64,000 nucleotides of DNA. Origin: Saccharofermentans sp. (GTDB lineage Bacteria; Bacillota; Clostridia; Saccharofermentanales; Saccharofermentanaceae). The translations under genes were made by a program, and so were the position numbers. Of this stretch, positions 57,145-64,000 are shown one piece after another. How positions within the stretch are numbered: the stretch's first letter is position 1; every line of letters begins with the position of its first letter. The notes under the pieces are model-generated. The model did not search any database. It saw only the letters and a program-made list of their open reading frames with translations, and was not told the DNA's origin. The stretch spans positions 1 through 64,000 of the forward strand of contig JAIKZM010000196.1 of assembly GCA_024682215.1 (NCBI GenBank), read 5' to 3'.

Positions 57145-57800
57145 TCGGCAGTATTGAGCAGAAGGCGGTCAGCTTCTTAAAGAACAGTAATGCGGTACTT
57201 CTTCCGGAGGACTGCTATACGGATATGAAATATCCGAAATTGCTGCCTTTGATGCGGTTCCATGTAGACCGTTACAGCGTTCCCGGCTTGGGGTATGTGA
57301 TGATAATGCACACGGTTACAAAGATGGGCATGGAACTGATCACGACGTCTTTCATGCCTTCAGAATGCGTTGACCTTCCTTATCTGCTCCTCGATGCGAT
57401 GAGCATGAAGAAGAAACGCTGTGTATTCGTTGAGTACTACGGATGCGGAATGGAGGAACTGTCGGATGATGCGTTGAAAGACGTATATGACGATTACTGC
57501 GGTCTGCCTGATTACGAGGAGAAAGAAAACTGGTATGTCAAAGAGCGGATGCCGTATTCACTCATAAAGACCGGCGATACTGATGATTTGGTCTGCATGG
57601 CGGCAGATTCCGTCCGTGCATACCTGGGATCGGCCGCAAGTGCCAGATTTATTCCCGGGTACGGGGAAAAACTCAGATCTTTCAGGGAACGGATGATAAC
57701 TGAGGGCAACCCGTCTAGCAAGACGCTCAACATGCTCCTTAAAGAGGATGGGGCAAGGGCTTTCATGGAAAGCGTGATAATGCCTCTTAAGGAGGACTGA
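57141..57800 (+). CDS. Uncharacterised 219-aa protein; candidate divergent ferredoxin-dependent bilin reductase (FDBR/HY2/PcyA)-fold protein
   Basis: ORF is clear (4-nt overlap with the upstream gene, 1-nt gap to the downstream gene). Family assignment is tentative, from manual resemblance of 'GMELITTSFMPSECVDLPYLLLDA' and the C-terminus to PcyA recalled from memory. Confidence 0.45.
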   Translation: MIGSIEQKAVSFLKNSNAVLLPEDCYTDMKYPKLLPLMRFHVDRYSVPGLGYVMIMHTVTKMGMELITTSFMPSECVDLPYLLLDAMSMKKKRCVFVEYYGCGMEELSDDALKDVYDDYCGLPDYEEKENWYVKERMPYSLIKTGDTDDLVCMAADSVRAYLGSAASARFIPGYGEKLRSFRERMITEGNPSSKTLNMLLKEDGARAFMESVIMPLKED

Positions 57801-57801
57801 C

Positions 57802-58563
57802 GTGGTATTTTACTTTTCGGGAACCGGCAACAGCAGGTTCGTCGCCAGGAACATAGCAAGAGCGATAGGGCAGGAGACTGCTGATATCACGTCATATACC
57901 AAAAACATGGAACGGCCGTCTTTTACCGAAACCGGCATATATGTTTTTGTCTGTCCTTCTTACATGTCCGCTCCCGCAAGGGCAATGACGGATTTCATCG
58001 AATGGGCGGGATTTCCTTCGGGCATAAGAGCATACTTTATCGTCACATGTGCCGCTTCAATGGGTATTACGCCCAGGGTCGCAAGTGAACTGTGTGAGAA
58101 GAAAGGCATGGAATACATGGGAGCCGCACAGATCGAAATGCCCCAGAATTACATTGCCCTGTTTACTACTAAGCAGGTAGAGGAAAACATCGACATCATT
58201 GAAAAAGCCGCGACCGAGATCGAAAGGATATCAGGTTTAATCAAAGACGGTAAAACGATCGGGACAAAGAAGATCGGAGCGGTCGAATATTCGGTTACCA
58301 AGTGGGTGAGGGATGTTTACTATAAAGACTTTATGAAAACGACTAAGTTCAAGGCAACCGACAAGTGCATCGCATGCGGAAAATGCGTCAGCGTTTGCCC
58401 GCTGTCCAATATCACGCTGAAGGATAAAAAGCCCTCATGGGGTAAGAAATGCACGCACTGTATGGCTTGCATAAACCAGTGCCCTGTTGACGCCATCGAA
58501 TACGGAAAGGGCACTGCGGGCAAGCCCCGTTACAAGGGCCCTGATTCGGCGTTGAAACAGTAA
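57802..58563 (+). CDS. EFR1-type flavodoxin-like plus 2x[4Fe-4S] ferredoxin protein
   Basis: GTG start with ggaggactgac SD; 'VFYFSGTGNSRFVARNIARAIGQE' and 'CIACGKCVSVCPLSNI', 'CTHCMACINQCPVDAIEYG'. Confidence 0.9.
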   Translation: MVFYFSGTGNSRFVARNIARAIGQETADITSYTKNMERPSFTETGIYVFVCPSYMSAPARAMTDFIEWAGFPSGIRAYFIVTCAASMGITPRVASELCEKKGMEYMGAAQIEMPQNYIALFTTKQVEENIDIIEKAATEIERISGLIKDGKTIGTKKIGAVEYSVTKWVRDVYYKDFMKTTKFKATDKCIACGKCVSVCPLSNITLKDKKPSWGKKCTHCMACINQCPVDAIEYGKGTAGKPRYKGPDSALKQ

Positions 58564-58655
58564 CTGACATTGTGTCCATATTTAATCTGCGTATTTAATA
58601 GCAAAAAATAGAACAATTGACTATAATACATGCGTCATTTTGAAAGAGGCATGTC

Positions 58656-59795
58656 ATGATTTATTTCGATAACAGCGCTACAACCTTTGTTTCTGAAGCT
58701 GTAAGGGCGAAGATCCTTGAGCTTACAGCCGATCCGGTCTCTGCAAATCCGGGCTCGCTTCATAAGCTCGGTACTAAAGCAGCTGAGCTCTATGAGGGCA
58801 TCAGGAGAGATACGGCATCGCTTCTTGGTGCCAAAAGTGAAGAGATATTTTTTACGTCATGTGCTACAGAAAGTGCAAATACCGCCATCAAAGGCTACAT
58901 GAGCCGTAATAAGAGGGCGGGAAATGCGGTCATATCTACAAGGACCGAGCATAAAGCGACTCTCGAGTGCCTCGAGTATCTGGCAAAGCTCGGATATGAG
59001 ATAAGATACGTTAAGGTGGGTTCAGACGGCAAGCCCGTTATGGAGAGCCTTGAGGAAGAACTCAAGAAGGGCAGTGTTGCTCTCACATGCTTCACGCTCG
59101 TAAATAACGAAACGGGCTCGGTGCTTCCTTTTGATCAGATATCCAATACTGTTAAGGCGCTGTCGCCATCAACGGCAATATATCTCGACTGCGTTCAGGC
59201 GCTGGGCAAGATGCCGATCAATCTTTATTCGTTTGGCGCTGACATGTGTTCGTTCTCAGGCCATAAGATCCATTCTGTCAAAGGCAACGGTGTCCTGTAT
59301 GTCAAAAAAGGCGTAAGGATCGATCCTTTGATCCTTGGCGGCGGCCAGCAGGAAGGCATGCGTTCAGGTACTCAGAGCCCTGTGCTCGCCGGTGCTTTTC
59401 TCGCCGCGCTCCAAGAGGTGTCTTCAGGCATTGAAGAGGCAGCGGCAAAGACAGCGGAGATCAATGCTTATCTTCGTAAGGAACTTGCTGAAAGAGACGC
59501 GATCATCCTTTCACCGGAAGATGCACTTCCATACGTGCTCAATGTCTCTTTCAAAGGCTTCGAATCCGAGACGATGCTTCATTGTCTTGAAATATACGAT
59601 ATATATGTCTCTACGGTATCTGCTTGTTCTTCCAAGGCTAAAAAGGTATCCTATGTGCTGCTCGAGTCAGGCGTTGACAGAAAAGTGGCAGCAAATGCCG
59701 TAAGGCTCTCCTTCTCGCGTTATAATACGATGGAAGAGGCGGAAGAATTCATCAGACGCGTTGACGAAATATACGAACAATTTCTTTTGAAGTGA
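58656..59795 (+). CDS. Cysteine desulfurase (NifS/IscS-like)
   Basis: 'MIYFDNSATTFVSEAV...CATESANTAIKG...TRTEHKATLECLEYL...SGHKIHSVKGNGVLYVKKG...STVSACSSKAKK'. Confidence 0.92.
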   Translation: MIYFDNSATTFVSEAVRAKILELTADPVSANPGSLHKLGTKAAELYEGIRRDTASLLGAKSEEIFFTSCATESANTAIKGYMSRNKRAGNAVISTRTEHKATLECLEYLAKLGYEIRYVKVGSDGKPVMESLEEELKKGSVALTCFTLVNNETGSVLPFDQISNTVKALSPSTAIYLDCVQALGKMPINLYSFGADMCSFSGHKIHSVKGNGVLYVKKGVRIDPLILGGGQQEGMRSGTQSPVLAGAFLAALQEVSSGIEEAAAKTAEINAYLRKELAERDAIILSPEDALPYVLNVSFKGFESETMLHCLEIYDIYVSTVSACSSKAKKVSYVLLESGVDRKVAANAVRLSFSRYNTMEEAEEFIRRVDEIYEQFLLK

Positions 59796-59805
59796 GGATC
59801 ATATA

Positions 59806-61008
59806 ATGGCAAACGTCCTTCTGGCAAGAATGGGTGAGATAACTCTCAAAGGGCTTAACAGAGGTTCTTTTGAAATACAGCTCAAGAGCAATCTTAAGTA
59901 CAGGCTTAAGAGATTCGGTCATCTGAAGATATATCAAAGCCAGAGCAGGATCTGGATCGAACCCAAGGAAGAGGATAATCCCAACTTCGAAAGCATGGAG
60001 GCGGCACAGGATATCATGAAGGCCGTCTGCCAGGTTTTCGGCATCGTTTCCGTAAGCCTCGCAAGAAAATTCGAGGGCGATTTCGAATCGATCAAGGAAA
60101 ACTCGGTCGAGTGCATCAAGGAGCTCCTTGCCCAGAATCCCGATTTTGTCACTTTCAAAGTCGAGAGCAAGCGCGGAAACAAGACGTTCCCGATGACTTC
60201 ACCCGAGATTTGCGAGGAGCTCGGAGGCTATATCCTCGATAATTTCCCCCAGCTCACGGTAAAGGTCAAGAATCCGGACTTCATCCTCAATGTTGAGATC
60301 CGTGAACATAACTATATCTATTCAGGCAAGATGATGGCTCACAGAGGTCTTCCGGTCGGCTCATGCGCAAAGGGCATGCTCCTTTTGTCAGGCGGTATCG
60401 ACAGCCCTGTGGCTGGTTTCATGATGGCATCCCGCGGAATGCCTCTTGATGCCGTGTATTTCCATTCATATCCTTACACGAGCGATCTCGCAAAGCAGAA
60501 GGTAATCGACCTTGCAAAGATAGTTTCCGGTTACTCCGGACGCATGACGCTTCATGTCGTTAACTTCACGCAGATCCAGCTCGATCTTTACAAGAATTCA
60601 CCTCAGGACATGCTCACCGTCACAATGAGAAGGATAATGCTCCAGATCGCAGAGCGCCTTGCACAGAAGAACGACTGCAAGTGCCTTATCACCGGTGAGA
60701 GCCTTGGACAGGTTGCATCACAGACCATGGAAGCCATCGCTGCAACCAACGAAGTCGTTAAGATGCCTATCATGAGACCTCTCATCGGCATGGACAAGCA
60801 GGCCACATGTGATATTTCACGTGACATCGGTGCTTTTGAGACATCGATCCTTCCTTATGAGGACTGCTGCACTGTGTTTGTTGCAAAACACCCCAAGACA
60901 CATCCTCATCCGGAAGACATCGTCGAGGCGGAAAAGAACCTCGATATTGAAGCTATGGTTGAAGCCGGTGTTGCCGGAACAGAAGATATTGAGATAACCC
61001 CGTTCTGA
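59806..61008 (+). CDS. thiI: tRNA 4-thiouridine synthetase ThiI (no rhodanese domain)
   Basis: THUMP domain and 'MLLLSGGIDSPVAGFMMASRGMPLDAVYFHSYPYTSDLAKQKV', 'CLITGESLGQVASQTMEAI'. Confidence 0.93.
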   Translation: MANVLLARMGEITLKGLNRGSFEIQLKSNLKYRLKRFGHLKIYQSQSRIWIEPKEEDNPNFESMEAAQDIMKAVCQVFGIVSVSLARKFEGDFESIKENSVECIKELLAQNPDFVTFKVESKRGNKTFPMTSPEICEELGGYILDNFPQLTVKVKNPDFILNVEIREHNYIYSGKMMAHRGLPVGSCAKGMLLLSGGIDSPVAGFMMASRGMPLDAVYFHSYPYTSDLAKQKVIDLAKIVSGYSGRMTLHVVNFTQIQLDLYKNSPQDMLTVTMRRIMLQIAERLAQKNDCKCLITGESLGQVASQTMEAIAATNEVVKMPIMRPLIGMDKQATCDISRDIGAFETSILPYEDCCTVFVAKHPKTHPHPEDIVEAEKNLDIEAMVEAGVAGTEDIEITPF

Positions 61009-61009
61009 T

Positions 61010-62038
61010 ATGAAGATAGGCAAACTTACAGACGAACAGCTCCAGTCACTGGTAATAAGCAGACTGCCGGCACTTTCCGCCACGACCCTTTCGGGAGCGG
61101 GAATAGGCGCCGACTGCGCTTGGATCAGGGCAGGAGAAGACCTTATGGTCACGTCTTCTGATCCGATCACTGCAGGTGGGACCGAGTCGGGAACGCTTGC
61201 CATTCATGTTTCGTGCAATGACATCGCCGCATGCGGCGTAAGACCCTCTGGAATACTGATAGTTATAATCGCGCCGCCTTCTGTCACTGAAGATGATATA
61301 AGGATGACGGTAGATCAGGCCAGCCATGAGGCACAGGCACTTGGCGTTGATATCGTCGGAGGCCATACTGAGGTTTCTGATGCCGTCAACAAGATGATCG
61401 TTGTATCCACCGCATTCGGGCTTATTAAAAAGGGTGGATGTGTTCCCAGCGGAAAAGCAATGCCCGGAGACAGCCTTATAATTACCAAGACAGCGGGGAT
61501 AGAGGGAAGCTTCATTGCCGCCAATGAACACAGGGAAAAACTTGCCGGAAAAGTCAGCGAGGAATGCATCCGTGAAGCGCTTTCCTATAAGAGTCTGGTC
61601 TCTGTCGTAAAAGAAGGGGCAACTTGCGGAAGCCTGATAGCAAGAAATGTAAAATACAGAGAAGACGGTTTTGCGTTGAGCGCCGTAAATCTCATGCATG
61701 ACGTTACCGAAGGAGGCGTGTTTGGAGCGGCCTTTGAGATGGCTGATTTCTCCGGGACAGGTGTCGTTATCGATAAGAGACTGGTCCCTTTTACAGAGGC
61801 AACGACAGCAATATGTGATGCACTCGGACTCGATCCGTTCAGGCTCATCTCATCCGGATCTCTTATGATCGCAACGCCTGAACCTGAAAGAGTCATTGAA
61901 GAACTTAAGGCTCAAGGCGTTCCGGCAACCGTTGTCGGTTCGTTTACGGACAAGTCCGAAGGCGTTTTTTATATTGAAAACGACGGTTCTTATGTCAAAT
62001 TGTCGCCTCCCGGGGCTGATGAGATATATAGTATTTGA
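61010..62038 (+). CDS. AIR synthase-related protein (HypE/ThiL/SelD superfamily)
   Basis: 'GADCAWI...VTSSDPITAGG...VSCNDIAACGVRP...VDIVGGHTEV...MHDVTEGGVFGAAFEMA'. Confidence 0.83.
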   Translation: MKIGKLTDEQLQSLVISRLPALSATTLSGAGIGADCAWIRAGEDLMVTSSDPITAGGTESGTLAIHVSCNDIAACGVRPSGILIVIIAPPSVTEDDIRMTVDQASHEAQALGVDIVGGHTEVSDAVNKMIVVSTAFGLIKKGGCVPSGKAMPGDSLIITKTAGIEGSFIAANEHREKLAGKVSEECIREALSYKSLVSVVKEGATCGSLIARNVKYREDGFALSAVNLMHDVTEGGVFGAAFEMADFSGTGVVIDKRLVPFTEATTAICDALGLDPFRLISSGSLMIATPEPERVIEELKAQGVPATVVGSFTDKSEGVFYIENDGSYVKLSPPGADEIYSI

Positions 62039-62187
62039 TATTTTGTCAAAAATTGCGAAACGCGGTTCTATTTTTCAAACTTTAATAATATAATTTGACA
62101 AATTGCTAAAGACGGTATGGGATACATCGTCCCGGACCGGTTTGGCATTTAACTAAGACAATTTCTTAAAGCCAGAAATTTAAAGAT

Positions 62188-62229
62188 GGCTGCGTGGTTA
62201 CTGTCAGGACCGTGCAGCCTTTTTCTTTT
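62188..62229 (+). terminator. Intrinsic terminator in the intergenic/leader region before glyA
   Basis: GGCTGCg(TGGT)...(ACC)gtGCAGCC followed by TTTTTCTTTT. Confidence 0.75.
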
Positions 62230-62321
62230 GGGCATTTTGTCCTCTTATACAAGTTTACTAATCTATATTTTTAATATAAAATACCTTCGTTGATTTCATT
62301 ATCCCAAGGAGGATGTTATAT

Positions 62322-63563
62322 ATGTACGACCACATCAAGTTCGAGGATCCCGAAGTTTACTCCGCTATCATGCAGGAGATCGGCCGTCAGCGCGACAAGA
62401 TCGAGCTGATCGCTTCTGAGAACACAGTATCTGAGGCAGTTCTTGAGGCAGCAGGTTCTCCGCTCACCAACAAGTATGCCGAAGGTTATCCGGGAAAGCG
62501 TTATTACGGCGGATGCGAGTATGTCGACATCGTAGAGCAGCTCGCTATCGACAGGGCAAAGCAGCTTTTTGGTGCAGAGCATGTTAACGTCCAGCCTCAT
62601 TCCGGAGCTCAGGCTAATACAGCAGTTTACTTTGCCGTTCTTGAACCCGGCGATAAGATCCTGGGTCTCGACCTTTCACACGGCGGTCATCTCACACACG
62701 GCATGAAGCTCAATGTTTCAGGAAGAACATATGAATCCGAGTTCTATCAGGTCGATCCCGAGACACAGATGCTCAACTATGAGACCATCCGTCAGAGAGC
62801 TCTTGAAGTTAAGCCTAAGATCATCGTTGCAGGCGCTTCAGCATACCCCAGGATCATCGATTTCAAGAAGTTCAGAGAGATCGCTGATGAAGTCGGCGCA
62901 TATCTCTTCGTAGACATGGCTCACATCGCAGGCCTTGTTGCCGCAGGTCTTCACCCGAATCCGGTTCCTTACGCTGATTTCGTTACTACAACCACACATA
63001 AGACACTCCGCGGACCCCGTGGCGGTATCATCATGTGCAAGGAAGAATACGCTAAGAAGATCAATTCCGCAGTATTCCCCGGCCAGCAGGGCGGCCCTCT
63101 CATGCACATAATCGCTGCTAAGGCTGTTGCTTTCAAGGAAGCTCTTTCACCTGAGTTCAGACAGTATGCTGCTCAGATCATCAGCAATGCAAAGGCTATG
63201 AGCGAAGTTCTCCTCGCCAGAGGCGTCAACCTCGTATCCGGCGGTACAGACAACCACCTCATGCTGATCGACCTCAGAGGCACAGGCGTTACAGGTAAGG
63301 ATCTCCAGGAGAGACTTGACGACTGCAACATCACCGCAAATAAGAACACGATTCCTTTCGATCCCGAGAAGCCTATGGTTACATCCGGCGTACGTATCGG
63401 CACACCTGCCGTTACCGCAAGAGGCTTCAAGGAAGAAGACTGCAAGGTCGTTGCTGACTGCATCGCTGATTGCATCTTCGACTACGAGAACAAGAAGGCT
63501 GATGTTATCGCCAGAGTCAAGACTCTTACCGATAAGTATCCCATCTATCCTGACATTAAGTAA
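62322..63563 (+). CDS. glyA: Serine hydroxymethyltransferase
   Basis: '[43 protein letters not shown]...[14 protein letters not shown]'. ATG at 62322 gives proper spacing to AAGGAGG; the ORF track start at 62313 does not. Confidence 0.95.
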   Translation: MYDHIKFEDPEVYSAIMQEIGRQRDKIELIASENTVSEAVLEAAGSPLTNKYAEGYPGKRYYGGCEYVDIVEQLAIDRAKQLFGAEHVNVQPHSGAQANTAVYFAVLEPGDKILGLDLSHGGHLTHGMKLNVSGRTYESEFYQVDPETQMLNYETIRQRALEVKPKIIVAGASAYPRIIDFKKFREIADEVGAYLFVDMAHIAGLVAAGLHPNPVPYADFVTTTTHKTLRGPRGGIIMCKEEYAKKINSAVFPGQQGGPLMHIIAAKAVAFKEALSPEFRQYAAQIISNAKAMSEVLLARGVNLVSGGTDNHLMLIDLRGTGVTGKDLQERLDDCNITANKNTIPFDPEKPMVTSGVRIGTPAVTARGFKEEDCKVVADCIADCIFDYENKKADVIARVKTLTDKYPIYPDIK

Positions 63564-63574
63564 GGAATTGCGAT

Positions 63575-64000
63575 TTGGCTGACTTAAGCAAAGGGAAAAA
63601 AGAGCCCCTCGCTTTTAGGATGTCTCCCCGCACGCTCGATGAGTATGCAGGGCAGGAACACATAGTAGGCAAGGGCAAGATGCTCAGAAGAATGATCGAG
63701 GCAGACCGTCTGTCCTCGATTATCCTTTTTGGGCCTCCCGGAGTCGGCAAGACCGCACTTGCGAGAGTCATTGCAAATACAACGGAATCCCGTTTTGAAA
63801 GAATGAATGCCGTTACTGCAGGAGTGGCCGATATCAAGAAGGTCACGGAAGATGCGCGTAATCCGATCATCTCCGAAGGCAGGAAGACCGTCCTGTTCAT
63901 CGATGAGATACACAGGTTCAATAAACTCCAGCAGGATGCGCTCCTTCCTTTCGTGGAGGACGGTACTGTCATACTGATCGGAGCCACGACAGAGAATCCC
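63575..64000 (+). CDS. rarA: Replication-associated recombination protein A (AAA+ ATPase), 3' end outside the window
   Basis: Translation from the TTG at 63575: 'LADLSKGKKEPLAFRMSPRTLDEYAGQEHIVGKGKMLRRMIEADRLSSIILFGPPGVGKTALARVIA...VLFIDEIHRFNKLQQDALLPFVEDGTVILIGATTENP'. Confidence 0.93.
   Translation, partial: MADLSKGKKEPLAFRMSPRTLDEYAGQEHIVGKGKMLRRMIEADRLSSIILFGPPGVGKTALARVIANTTESRFERMNAVTAGVADIKKVTEDARNPIISEGRKTVLFIDEIHRFNKLQQDALLPFVEDGTVILIGATTENP

Noticed and set aside
62100-62180. ZTP (pfl) riboswitch upstream of glyA
   Set aside because: 'CCGGTTTGGCA' slightly recalls the conserved CCGCCUGGGCA end, but the GACUGGCG and GUGGGA-type elements of pfl are not convincingly present; left as an unclassified leader.

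Overview
The window looks like ordinary low-to-mid-GC Clostridia-type chromosome (taxon inferred from gene content only), read almost entirely on the + strand. Housekeeping blocks: sepF (5'-truncated), addB-addA, yfcE/tadA, cysK, ymdB-lspA-rluD, phoH-pgpH-[ybeY::era fusion]-recO, tRNA-Leu(CAG), nifS-like/thiI/AIR-synthase, glyA, and rarA (3'-truncated). Accessory content: five BspA-type LRR_5 surface proteins at three loci. One is a 2668-aa protein with about 23 tandem InlB-B-like repeats, and one carries a transglutaminase-like domain. There is also an ArsR/HMA/P1B-ATPase metal operon, a cytosolic PBP-GGDEF protein, an SPFH/flotillin, a larA homologue, and a redox island at about 52.2-58.6 kb. 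The most interesting candidate is in that island: a tightly packed NmrA-like / unknown 219-aa / EFR1-type flavodoxin-ferredoxin operon. By eye, the unknown protein resembles ferredoxin-dependent bilin reductases (FDBR/HY2/PcyA fold), including the position of the catalytic Asp. If confirmed, this would be an unexpected tetrapyrrole/bilin-type reductase system in an anaerobic Firmicute. No CRISPR array, prophage or transposon was seen. All family calls come from reading the sequence; no database search was run.
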